NCBI GenBank assembly: GCA_045593325.1
Contig: JAZNWL010000033.1
Span: 1 to 39,709 of the forward strand
DNA from: UMGS1484 sp045593325
GTDB taxonomy: Bacteria > Bacillota > Clostridia > Oscillospirales > Acutalibacteraceae
Direction of reading: 5' to 3'
Length of the DNA: 39,709 nt
A program made the position numbers and the translations under genes. The notes beneath the pieces are model-generated. The model was not told the origin of the DNA. It saw only the letters and a program-made list of their open reading frames with translations, and did no database searches. Shown here piece by piece: positions 25,596 to 32,910 of this stretch (the stretch's first letter is position 1; every line of letters begins with the position of its first letter).

Positions 25596-26827
25596 TACTT
25601 CATATCCTCCCACTTAAAATCCGGATGCTGATACACGATTTTTCCGTCGCATACCGTAAGCATACATTTTCCCCACACCTTCATGCCCCCAAAGGGAGTG
25701 CTTTTCCCTTTGGACAGGAATTCGTCGGGGTTGATTTCATATTCCTGTTCCAGATCATACACACAAAAATCATTTTGTTCATTTAAAGGCAACCCAAAGC
25801 GTTTGCGAGGGGCATAGCACATCAGGTCCACCAGTTTTTCCAGCGTGATTTTCCCTGTTTTCACAAGATGGGTATACAGCACCGGGAAAGCGGTTTCAAT
25901 GCCCACAACCCCCATCATGCTGTTTTGAAGACCTTTGGATTTTTCTTCGGCACTATGGGGAGCATGGTCGGTGGCGATCATGTCAATGGTACCGTCGGCA
26001 ATGCCTTCCAAAAGCGCCAGTCGATCCCGCTCGCTACGCAAGGGCGGGTTCATTTTAAAACGCCCATCCTCTTGCAGGTCAGCATCGGAAAACACCAGGT
26101 AATGAGGTCCCGTTTCGCAGGTAACGTTAATTCCTCTTTCTTTGGCTTTGCGGATGATATCTACACTTTCGGCGGTGGAAATATGGCAAACGTGATAATC
26201 GCACCCAATGGTTTCCACCAAGTTCAGATCTCTTGCAATGGGGCCCCATTCGCTTTCACTGACAATGCCTTTATGCCCATGCTGTTGGGCGTATTCCCCC
26301 GCGTGGATATACCCACCCTTCAGCAAACTGTTATCTTCACAATGGGCGGCAATGGGTCTGCCCAAAGCCTTGGCTTGTACCATAGCTTCTTTCATCATAT
26401 CCTCTTGTTGCACACCTCTGCCGTCATCAGAAAAGGCGACGATATGGTCTGCCATACCTTGCAGGTCAGCCAGTTCTTCCCCTTTTTCCCCCACCGTAAT
26501 GGCGCCGTACGGGTGCACCCGAATCACAGCGTCCTTTTCAATGATTTCCAGTTGTTCTTTCAGGTGAGGAACACTGTCAGGCACAGGGTTCAGGTTGGGC
26601 ATAGAGCAAACGTCGGTATAGCCCCCTGCCGCGGCGGCAAGAGTACCGCTTGCAATGGTTTCTTTATAAGAAAAACCCGGCTCACGCAAATGTACGTGTA
26701 CATCTGCAAAACCGGGAAAAACAACATATTTAGAAAAATCGACGGCTTTACTGTCATCCAAAGAATGGCAGTTACAGCAGTCGATTTCATATTTTTCCAT
26801 CATAGCATTTTTCAGTCGGTAAAGCAT
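25595..26827 (-). CDS. pyrC: Dihydroorotase (class I type)
   Basis: PyrC closes carbamoyl-aspartate to dihydroorotate. It has 410 residues. The amidohydrolase metal motif H44-x-H46 lies in FADVHVHLREPG, and CHISTAES and ATDHAPHS supply the later metal ligands. AAAGGGA precedes the ATG. It is first in the operon pyrC-K-D-F-E-B-I. carA/carB and pyrR are absent from the window. Confidence 0.95.
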   Translation of the reverse strand: MLYRLKNAMMEKYEIDCCNCHSLDDSKAVDFSKYVVFPGFADVHVHLREPGFSYKETIASGTLAAAAGGYTDVCSMPNLNPVPDSVPHLKEQLEIIEKDAVIRVHPYGAITVGEKGEELADLQGMADHIVAFSDDGRGVQQEDMMKEAMVQAKALGRPIAAHCEDNSLLKGGYIHAGEYAQQHGHKGIVSESEWGPIARDLNLVETIGCDYHVCHISTAESVDIIRKAKERGINVTCETGPHYLVFSDADLQEDGRFKMNPPLRSERDRLALLEGIADGTIDMIATDHAPHSAEEKSKGLQNSMMGVVGIETAFPVLYTHLVKTGKITLEKLVDLMCYAPRKRFGLPLNEQNDFCVYDLEQEYEINPDEFLSKGKSTPFGGMKVWGKCMLTVCDGKIVYQHPDFKWEDMK

Positions 26828-26857
26828 GGTAATTCCCTTTCAACTTTTACTTGTAAA

Positions 26858-26886
26858 ATTGTATCACAGCCCGAAAGACTTGTCAA
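26858..26886 (-). promoter_or_regulatory. Promoter of the pyrimidine operon
   Basis: TTGACA (26886-26881) and TACAAT (26863-26858) have a 17-base spacer on the minus strand. The expected start near 26851 leaves only about 25 bases before pyrC, too short for a PyrR-type attenuator or riboswitch. Control at this leader must be of another kind, or absent. Confidence 0.82.
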
Positions 26887-26917
26887 CCCTTTCCTTGGCC
26901 TTTTGAAAGAGAAAAAA

Positions 26918-27577
26918 CTACAAAACCCACTGCCCGTTCATAACCATTTTAAACTGCAACCCCAACACTTCGGCGGCTTTACGGCAAAGAATCATCCGTT
27001 CCAAAAAGATTTCAAAATAGTCCATCACCGAGCCGTATCGGGTATCCACCGAAAGTTCCAGAATCAGATTTGCCCCGTCGGGAGAAACGGTTAAGTCATC
27101 CCGCTCTACCGAATAGTTGACACGGTCATGAATATCAAAGGTGGTAACGTCCTGATTCCGCACCCGGGAACGGCGAACGTCGGTTTTATCTGCCAGAATC
27201 AAGGCGGCGGCAATGGGGTTGACAGGTACCCCTGTTCCCTCGTCATGATTACCGATGGCGGTGACCACCTGGCTGATGTCTTCCGGGTCCATTCCCATTT
27301 CCTTCAGCAAAGTGAATGCCATAATGCCCCCGGTCTGGCTATGTTCGACCCGATTCACCAGATTACCGATATCATGTAGATAGGCGGCAATTTTCACCAG
27401 GTTCACCTGCTGAGCCGAATACCCCAAGGTTTCCAGAATATATTGGGCACGGGTTGCCACCTTTTCCACGTGGGCAAAGGCATGTTCGGTGAACCCCAGG
27501 GCTTTCAGAGAATCATCTGCCCGGGTAATATAGGTTCGAATTTCTTTATTATTTTTGATTTCTTCATAGGTTATCAT
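26918..27577 (-). CDS. HD-domain phosphohydrolase-like protein
   Basis: This 219-residue cytoplasmic protein has the HD-superfamily metal motif: H in FAHVEKV, HD in AAYLHDIGN, and further H/D residues in IGNHDEGTG and ADKTDVRRSRV. Such proteins are metal-dependent phosphohydrolases (nucleotides or cyclic dinucleotides). The C-terminal part (about 145-219) is a less familiar beta-rich region plus LERMILCRKAAEVLGL. The ATG at 27577 overlaps the stop of the transporter gene before it. It is the last gene of the GNAT-TrmK operon, and no clear terminator follows before the pyr promoter. The substrate is unknown. Confidence 0.75.
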   Translation of the reverse strand: MITYEEIKNNKEIRTYITRADDSLKALGFTEHAFAHVEKVATRAQYILETLGYSAQQVNLVKIAAYLHDIGNLVNRVEHSQTGGIMAFTLLKEMGMDPEDISQVVTAIGNHDEGTGVPVNPIAAALILADKTDVRRSRVRNQDVTTFDIHDRVNYSVERDDLTVSPDGANLILELSVDTRYGSVMDYFEIFLERMILCRKAAEVLGLQFKMVMNGQWVL

Positions 27578-28143
27578 CAAAACACCCCTATATATCCCAA
27601 ACCGATGCCCACCGCCGCAGACAATATAATAATCAGAATGGGATGCACTTTTTTAAATGCCATTACCGTTCCCACACCGCACAGGGCAAGAGAACACCAG
27701 AATGCAGGGGTTTTGAACACGTCAAAGCTGACCCCCGCAGGGAAAAAGACCGCAAGTGCAAAGGTAATAACCGCACCACCAATAAGCCCCACTGTAACGG
27801 GGCGAAGGCCGGTCATACAACCTTTCACCACGCGGCTGTTTTGGAACGCCAGGTAACATTTTGCCACAATTAAGATAATAACAAAAGAGGGTAAAACCAC
27901 ACCCAAGGTGGCACAAACCGAGCCCAGAACGCCCCCCATTTCGGACCCCACGTAGGTTGCCATGTTAATGGCAAAAGGACCGGGGGTGGATTCACTTACC
28001 GCCACAAAATTCACCAGGGCATCCAGTTCCATCCAGCCGTGAGCCAGCACTTCCTTTTGAATTAAGGGAAGCATAGCGTACCCGCCACCAAACGTGAAGG
28101 CGCCGATTTTCAAGAAAGTAAGAAACAAGTCCAAATAGATCAT
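27577..28143 (-). CDS. Chromate transporter (CHR) family protein, short form, second copy
   Basis: This 188-residue membrane protein of the CHR family (short-chain, single domain) has KIGAFTFGGGYAMLPLIQ near the N-terminus, the family hallmark, SESTPGPFAINMATYVG in the middle, and about five to six membrane segments. Short CHR proteins work in pairs of homologous subunits, and here the partner is the gene directly upstream (ATGA overlap). Some CHR proteins export chromate, but many clostridial pairs have unknown substrates. Confidence 0.85.
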   Translation of the reverse strand: MIYLDLFLTFLKIGAFTFGGGYAMLPLIQKEVLAHGWMELDALVNFVAVSESTPGPFAINMATYVGSEMGGVLGSVCATLGVVLPSFVIILIVAKCYLAFQNSRVVKGCMTGLRPVTVGLIGGAVITFALAVFFPAGVSFDVFKTPAFWCSLALCGVGTVMAFKKVHPILIIILSAAVGIGLGYIGVF

Positions 28144-28712
28144 TTTACTTGTTCCTCCTTTTTATCCATTACTAAAAAAGTGATAAGGCCCACCAAAGCG
28201 GCAGAAGCAATAATAATGATTACGCTCACATTGGTGAATACCGCCACCAAGAATGAAGCAGCAGCAATCAAATAAGAAACCGCACCTTTGGGACATTGTT
28301 TATACATGGAAACAAAGGCTTTGATGATTAAAGCCATCACCCCTGCCCGAATCCCTGCAAAGGCATATTGCACCACGCTGTATTCCATAAACTGCCGCAA
28401 AAAGAAAGAAATCAGAAGAATCACCACAAAAGAGGGTATCACCACCCCAAGGGTGGCACAAAGAGAGCCCAGCACCCCTGCGGTTTGATACCCCACAAAG
28501 GTTGCTGAATTCACAGCAATGGGACCGGGGGTGGATTCGGCAATGGCAACAATATCCAAAATATCCGATTCCTTAATAAATTTGTGGTTTTCCACCGTTT
28601 CTTTTTGAATAATGGGAATCATGGCGTATCCACCGCCAAAGGTGAAAGCACCGATTTTAAAGAAAATCCAAAACAGCTGTAACGCTTTTTTCAGCTTATT
28701 CTTTTTACTCAT
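28140..28712 (-). CDS. Chromate transporter (CHR) family protein, short form, first copy
   Basis: This 190-residue paralogue of the next gene carries the same FKIGAFTFGGGYAMIPIIQ and AESTPGPIAVNSATFVG motifs, and its C-terminus extends into a charged tail (DKKEEQ). AAAGGAG is directly upstream of the ATG at 28712. It follows the Nif3-like gene by 11 bases. Two short CHR subunits probably form a heterodimer with opposite topology. A link to the tRNA methyltransferase and Nif3 genes before it is not obvious. Confidence 0.85.
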   Translation of the reverse strand: MSKKNKLKKALQLFWIFFKIGAFTFGGGYAMIPIIQKETVENHKFIKESDILDIVAIAESTPGPIAVNSATFVGYQTAGVLGSLCATLGVVIPSFVVILLISFFLRQFMEYSVVQYAFAGIRAGVMALIIKAFVSMYKQCPKGAVSYLIAAASFLVAVFTNVSVIIIIASAALVGLITFLVMDKKEEQVK

Positions 28713-28723
28713 AAAAACTCCTT

Positions 28724-29482
28724 TTACACATATTCCACAGGGGATTTTTGGGGAATTTGTACCACCGGAACATCCACCTTATTTGCCAACTGCCGGCAAA
28801 GAGCCGGCACCACCACCTGTTCGGTTTCAAAATGCCCGGCATCCATCAGGGAAAGCCCCAACGCTCCCGCCAGAAGGAAATTATGATGTTTCACGTCTGC
28901 CGTAATCAGCGCCTGTGCCCCCACTTTCAGGGCAGGTTCTATGAAATCTTCCCCTGCGCCGCCACAAACAGCCACCCGCAAAACAGGGGCTTTGGTGTTG
29001 ACAAATTTCACACGGGTGTGCAGTTTTTCTTTCACCCAATCTGCCAATTCTTCGCAGGTCATTTCCTTTTGCAAATCCCCCACCCGAGCCATGGGAGGAG
29101 TGGGTTCCCCGGGGAGCCCCAAGGGTTGAATCTGTTTCAGTTCCAACACTTCCGCCAGGGTTTGATTCACCCCTTGTTCTGCCGCATCCAGATTGGTGTG
29201 AGCGGAAATCACGCAAATTCCCTTTTGAATCAACCCGTAAACCACGCTGTTTTCGTCAATGGATTTCAGCCCGCTGAAAATCACGGGATGGTGGCTGATG
29301 ATCAAATCAATTCCATTTTCCGCGGCATAGGAAACCGCATCGGGGGTAACGTCCAGCACCACCCCGATTTTATGCACTTCTTTCTCTTTGGAGCCAATCA
29401 GAACCCCTGCGTTATCAAACCCCATTTGGGTGTCAAAGGGCGCCATTTGATTGAGCAATTCAAAAACAATTTGTACGGTCAT
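28724..29482 (-). CDS. Nif3-like dinuclear metal-centre protein (YqfO family)
   Basis: This 252-residue member of the NIF3/DUF34 family has metal-binding H64/H65 in ISHHPVIFSG, preceded by DNAGVLIGS, and the C-terminal MDAGHFETEQ supplying H and E ligands. It lacks the middle PII-like insertion of longer YqfO forms. The family is linked to GTP cyclohydrolase I-like chemistry, but its role is not settled. The start overlaps the preceding TrmK gene by ATGA. trmK and nif3 are neighbours in many Firmicutes (yqfN-yqfO in Bacillus), so the pair is conserved. Confidence 0.9.
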   Translation of the reverse strand: MTVQIVFELLNQMAPFDTQMGFDNAGVLIGSKEKEVHKIGVVLDVTPDAVSYAAENGIDLIISHHPVIFSGLKSIDENSVVYGLIQKGICVISAHTNLDAAEQGVNQTLAEVLELKQIQPLGLPGEPTPPMARVGDLQKEMTCEELADWVKEKLHTRVKFVNTKAPVLRVAVCGGAGEDFIEPALKVGAQALITADVKHHNFLLAGALGLSLMDAGHFETEQVVVPALCRQLANKVDVPVVQIPQKSPVEYV

Positions 29483-30657
29483 AATGATTCCTCCGTCAGG
29501 GAATGTAATTGTTGTAAAATCTCTTTCAAGGCAGGAACGTTTTCAGTTTGTCCCATAATTTCAAGACCTTGGATTTGTTTTTCCAAAGAAGCGGCTTCTT
29601 TTTTCAAAAACCCCCGCTCCCCTGCTCCCAAATTTTTGGTAAGTTCTCCCAGGTACAGGTCAAGAAGTTCAGGGGTTCGTGTCACCCCGTGGTACACCGC
29701 CTTGATGACCGTATAGGCATGAGTTTTATGAACCACACCTTTTTCGGCAACAATGGCATAGCCTTCCTGTGAAAGGAACTCCCGCAACAAGGGGGCATCG
29801 GTCATGGGTTGCAAAATCAAAGTTTTGTTTTTATTTTTCAGCCAGGGAGCTTTTTCTATAAGCTGGGAAATTAAAATCCCGCCCATACCTGCCATAACAA
29901 TGCAGTCAACGCTGTCCCCGTCAATTTCATCCAAGCCGTTGGACAGGCATAAGTCGATCTGACTTGTTAGCCCTGCATCATCCACCGCTTTTTTTGCGTG
30001 TTCCAAGGGTCCTTTATTCACGTCTGCCGCAATGGCAAAGGGTACTGTTCCCTTTTGCACCAGATACACAGGCAAAGAGGCATGGTCGGTACCAACGTCC
30101 GCCAGGGTTGTGTTATAGGGAACAAAATCTGCCACCGCCTGCAAACGAACGTCCAACTTTTTTAACTGTTGTTCTTTGGCACAGGGTTTCTTTTCCATTA
30201 AATTGCCCACATACTCGCCGTCTATACAAACCCCGCAATGAACGTATCCCAAGGCTTCATAATAACGGTTCAAGGGCAAATTCACCTGTTGGCAGTCCAG
30301 CCGTAAATAGTCCTTTCCCCGGTCCTGGGCATAGGTTTCCGCAAAGGCAATCATTTCTTTGCCAAGCCCCGGGGTATGCAACGCCGTTGCCAGGTGATGC
30401 ACGTAAAAGGCGGTGCCTGGTTTTTCCCAACGGGGGTCTTCAGGAAATAAAGCCATAATTCCCAAAACCTGCCCGTCCTCACAGGCAACAAACACCAGGT
30501 CTTTTTGGATTAAATCTTCGAAATAAGAAGGAGGATATACACCCATATAGTCGGTTTTATTCCATTGATACAAGCCCTTTTCATCCATCCAGTGGATCCG
30601 CTGTTGCAGAATGGCTAAAATGGCAGAAAGGTCTTGCAACGTTGCTTTCCGAATCAT
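29479..30657 (-). CDS. trmK: GNAT acetyltransferase fused to tRNA (adenine22-N1)-methyltransferase TrmK
   Basis: This 392-residue two-domain protein has a GNAT fold at residues 1-158, with acetyl-CoA loop residues HTPGLGKEM at about 94-102 and LPLNRYYEALGY at the end. Residues about 163-392 are a TrmK-type SAM methyltransferase: LADVGTDHASLP (186-196) binds SAM, followed by MAGMGGILIS and LQPMTDAPLLREFL. TrmK methylates A22 of tRNA, and in Bacillus it is a single domain of about 230 residues. The ATG at 30657 has GGAGGGG nine bases upstream. The longer ORF starts within the promoter. The reading frame is unbroken, with a short linker EKKPCAKEQQ. The joining of GNAT and TrmK is unusual. It could still be two adjacent ancestral genes fused by loss of a stop. 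Confidence 0.85.
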   Translation of the reverse strand: MIRKATLQDLSAILAILQQRIHWMDEKGLYQWNKTDYMGVYPPSYFEDLIQKDLVFVACEDGQVLGIMALFPEDPRWEKPGTAFYVHHLATALHTPGLGKEMIAFAETYAQDRGKDYLRLDCQQVNLPLNRYYEALGYVHCGVCIDGEYVGNLMEKKPCAKEQQLKKLDVRLQAVADFVPYNTTLADVGTDHASLPVYLVQKGTVPFAIAADVNKGPLEHAKKAVDDAGLTSQIDLCLSNGLDEIDGDSVDCIVMAGMGGILISQLIEKAPWLKNKNKTLILQPMTDAPLLREFLSQEGYAIVAEKGVVHKTHAYTVIKAVYHGVTRTPELLDLYLGELTKNLGAGERGFLKKEAASLEKQIQGLEIMGQTENVPALKEILQQLHSLTEESL

Positions 30658-30696
30658 TTTGGGACTTCCCCTCCTATCCTGAAAATTATCAATAAC

Positions 30697-30725
30697 ATCA
30701 TAAACGGCACAGGACAAAAATGCAA
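30697..30725 (-). promoter_or_regulatory. Promoter of the GNAT-TrmK/nif3/chr operon
   Basis: TTGCAT (30725-30720) and TATGAT (30702-30697) have a 17-base spacer on the minus strand, about 35 bases before the ribosome binding site. Confidence 0.6.
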
Positions 30726-30754
30726 GTGTTTTGTTTGGTTTTTGGAGTCTGCAA

Positions 30755-30783
30755 GAATATTTTTCCCCATTTTCAAAATACTA
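30755..30783 (+). promoter_or_regulatory. Putative sigma-G-type promoter for two small genes
   Basis: GAATA (30755-30759) and AATACTA (30777-30783, one mismatch to CATNNTA) have a 17-base spacer. The geometry is the same as in the promoter before the M23/ypeB unit. Confidence 0.4.
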
Positions 30784-30802
30784 ACCTTATGGAGATGATG
30801 CT

Positions 30803-30991
30803 ATGCCCAGCTTGACCAAACAAGAACTCATTCTATTAAAACAAAGTATTTTACAGGAAAAAAGTGTAATTCAAATTTTTAAAGATGCCGCCGAACAGAC
30901 CAACGACCCTGTTTTACGGGGAAAATGGCAGGAAGCCGCCGCCACCCATCAAACCCATTTACGAAAACTGAAAGTTTTTTTAGAACAATAG
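30803..30991 (+). CDS. Small helical protein, unknown; possibly spore-related
   Basis: This 62-residue protein is predicted to be all-helical, with heptad-like hydrophobic spacing (LTKQELILLKQSILQEK). It has no signal peptide or membrane segment. GGAG stands eight bases before the ATG. It is followed after nine bases by a second small gene, and both lie behind a sigma-G-like promoter and before a terminator. The AAATHQTHLRKL ending resembles ferritin-like or coat-F-like helices, but I do not recognise a family. Its small size, good ribosome binding site and pairing argue that it is real. Confidence 0.6.
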   Translation: MPSLTKQELILLKQSILQEKSVIQIFKDAAEQTNDPVLRGKWQEAAATHQTHLRKLKVFLEQ

Positions 30992-31000
30992 GAGTAGCGT

Positions 31001-31270
31001 ATGAAGCCAAAAGAAAACCCCAAAGAAACCCTGCGGGAACTATGCCGACAACAAATGATGATGCAAGGTCATTACAATCGGTTTGCCACCTGTTGCCGGG
31101 GCATTCCCTTACGAAACCAGGTGTTGAGCCTGTTACAGGAAGAACACGTGATTCACGGGGAACTGTTGACCCAACTGTTTGAACGGGGGCTTGTGCAATA
31201 TGACCTTGCCACCAAAGAACAAACGGAACAAATGAAACGGGAATTAAAACAAAGAGGGATTGACCTATAA
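31001..31270 (+). CDS. Small helical protein, CotF/ferritin-like in character, unknown
   Basis: This 89-residue protein is helical, rich in Gln and Met, and contains RQQMMMQGHYNRFATCCRG followed by LLQEEHVIHGELLTQLFERG. The spaced H and E residues and the helix pattern recall small coat-F or ferritin-like proteins of Clostridia spores, but no metal site can be asserted. The ATG at 31001 has TAGGAG seven bases upstream. It shares a transcription unit with the preceding 62-residue gene. An inverted repeat (GAGGGATTG with CAATCCCTC, about 31254-31282) overlaps its stop codon. Confidence 0.6.
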   Translation: MKPKENPKETLRELCRQQMMMQGHYNRFATCCRGIPLRNQVLSLLQEEHVIHGELLTQLFERGLVQYDLATKEQTEQMKRELKQRGIDL

Positions 31271-31365
31271 CAGCCAATCCCTCTCAGGCTGTCGATAAAG
31301 GCAAAGGAACATAGTTGCTGTTTCAAAGGAACACAATAGTGCAAACTAATTTTATAAATTAATAG

Positions 31366-31400
31366 AAAAATGGGGAGGATATTGAATTCTCCCCATTTTT
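31366..31400. terminator. Bidirectional terminator after the small gene pair
   Basis: AAAAATGGGGAG (31366-31377) pairs perfectly with CTCCCCATTTTT (31389-31400), with T and A tails usable on both strands. It lies about 95 bases after the 89-residue gene. Confidence 0.75.
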
Positions 31401-31415
31401 GCACCTATTTGTCAT

Positions 31416-31461
31416 TTTTTTGACCTCTCGAAGTACCACTGTACTCCTTCGGGTCAAAAAA
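31416..31461. repeat. Extended intergenic palindrome
   Basis: TTTTTTGACC (31416-31425) pairs with GGTCAAAAAA (31452-31461), and inside it GAAGTAC (31430-31436) pairs with GTAC and TTC (31441-31450, with a bulge) around a CACT loop. Because A runs close the 3' side on both strands it is not a classical terminator. It looks like a small palindromic intergenic repeat. No second copy is seen in this window. Confidence 0.5.
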
Positions 31462-31479
31462 GTGCCATTCTGCACCTTT
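31456..31479 (-). terminator. Weak terminator of the Wzz-like gene
   Basis: On the minus strand AAAGGTGC and GCACTTTT form a short stem (about seven pairs with one bulge) around AGAATG, followed by T residues, 20-45 bases after the stop codon. It abuts the extended palindrome. Confidence 0.4.
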
Positions 31480-31500
31480 CTCGAAAGCCTCTCTTTTTGT

Positions 31501-32910
31501 CTATTGTACAAAAGTAACAGCGCCCACAATTTGGATATCTGCCTGACGGCACAGAGTCAATTCCTGTTGAATGTCGGTATAAAAAGAGGTTCCCTCTTTT
31601 TCCAATAAAACTGCATATCCGCAAGCACGAACCCGTTCGTAGGAGTCCAGATTCTGATGGATCTGTTCCCCAAGGGTTACGGTGATACCCTGTTGTTGCA
31701 AGCGGGTAACCACTTCTTCCACCAAACTTTTTTCGTGTCTGGTGAGTTTCAAATTGGTCATCAATACCAGTTGGTCAGCTTGATGTTTTTCACTCATCAT
31801 TTTCAAATGGGCCACCGTAAAGGCAATGCGTTGGTCTTTAGTCCATTTTTCACGGGTAAAGAACCGTTCGATCAAGCGGTCCACAAAACCGAATTTCCGT
31901 TTTCTCTTTTTGGTGGGCAAAGTACCCAAAGTATCCACCCCGTAAATGTCGGCAAGTTCCTCGGCATTGCGCAACCGGGAGCCCGTCATATACATCAGAG
32001 CTACCCAGACCACACCGAAGAAGAAGCCCAACACACCCCCGACAATGACGTATTTCAGCCGTAACGTGGGTTTTTGAGGAACCGAAACTTCTTCCTCTAA
32101 TTGAGGAACGGTACCAAATTGATACAATTCCAGTTGAGAGCCGTTGAGCCCCGTTTCCAGGGTACTTAAATTTTTCCGCAGGGTGTTAAACCCAATGAAA
32201 AATTGTTCTTTTTCGTCCATCAGTTGGCGGTCCACCGTCAGGGCATAACTTTCATTGGTCAATTTCAGGGTGTGACTGCCCATGGTTTTTGCCAACTGTT
32301 CCCTGCCTTGTTCCACCAAAGGTTTCACCTGTTCTGCCAGGGTCTGCACCCCTTCTTTGGTTGCCCCTTTCACGGTTACGGCAAATTGATAGGCGCTGTC
32401 GGTGAGACATTCCGCCTGCACCACCTCCCGGTAATACATGGCATTTTCATCCTGGGAATCCACAAACAGATTGGTGTTGATATAGGCAGCATAGGCCTTT
32501 GCCAGTTCCCCACCTTTGCCGATAATGGTTCCGTTTATAAGATCCAAAGTGGTTTTGGCATCTACGTAATACAGCAGGGTAACCACGTGTTCGTTATAGG
32601 GGTCAATGGAAAGATACAAGGATTTTTCCACGTAGGCTTCCTTTTCTTTTACCAGTTCCCGCAGAGTCTCCGCCTCTTTCACGGTGGAAAGTTGTGCAGG
32701 GGTCAGTTCGGCTTCCAAGTCCTCACGGGTGATGACTGTGGGTTGGTTTTCTTCATTGATACGGCAATATTGCACCGTATCCATTACAAACTTACCGCCA
32801 CCCAGAAGCACCGCCAGAGAAATGGTCAGCACCGCCAACAATCGCCAGGCGCATAATACTTTATAAATCATATCCCGTAAACGAATTTCCTGTCTTTGTT
32901 CGTTTTTCAT
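31501..32910 (-). CDS. Wzz/chain-length-determinant-like protein with degenerate kinase-like domain
   Basis: This 469-residue membrane protein has a membrane segment at about 22-42, a long periplasm-type (outside) helical region with coiled-coil character (about 60-275), and a second membrane segment at about 287-308 preceded by a proline-rich stretch (SVPQKPTLRLKY). These are the marks of polysaccharide co-polymerases. The cytoplasmic C-terminal part (about 320-469) resembles the Rossmann-like fold of tyrosine autokinases (TLPTKKRKRKFGFVDRL, LVLMTNLKL), but no Walker A GxxxxGK is present, so it should be inactive as a kinase. It starts immediately after the polymerase-like gene. No glycosyltransferases are nearby. 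Confidence 0.7.
   Translation of the reverse strand: MKNEQRQEIRLRDMIYKVLCAWRLLAVLTISLAVLLGGGKFVMDTVQYCRINEENQPTVITREDLEAELTPAQLSTVKEAETLRELVKEKEAYVEKSLYLSIDPYNEHVVTLLYYVDAKTTLDLINGTIIGKGGELAKAYAAYINTNLFVDSQDENAMYYREVVQAECLTDSAYQFAVTVKGATKEGVQTLAEQVKPLVEQGREQLAKTMGSHTLKLTNESYALTVDRQLMDEKEQFFIGFNTLRKNLSTLETGLNGSQLELYQFGTVPQLEEEVSVPQKPTLRLKYVIVGGVLGFFFGVVWVALMYMTGSRLRNAEELADIYGVDTLGTLPTKKRKRKFGFVDRLIERFFTREKWTKDQRIAFTVAHLKMMSEKHQADQLVLMTNLKLTRHEKSLVEEVVTRLQQQGITVTLGEQIHQNLDSYERVRACGYAVLLEKEGTSFYTDIQQELTLCRQADIQIVGAVTFVQ

Noticed and set aside
26818..26857. PyrR-type attenuator before pyrC
   Set aside because: Only about 25 bases lie between the predicted start of transcription and the gene, with no hairpin.
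25868..27094. Plus-strand ORF of 408 codons opposite pyrC and the pyr promoter
   Set aside because: It crosses the pyr promoter and two genes on the other strand, with composition typical of antisense translation.
31254..31283. Inverted repeat at the end of the 89-residue gene taken as terminator
   Set aside because: It overlaps the stop codon and has no T tract. The stronger hairpin at 31366-31400 is the better terminator.
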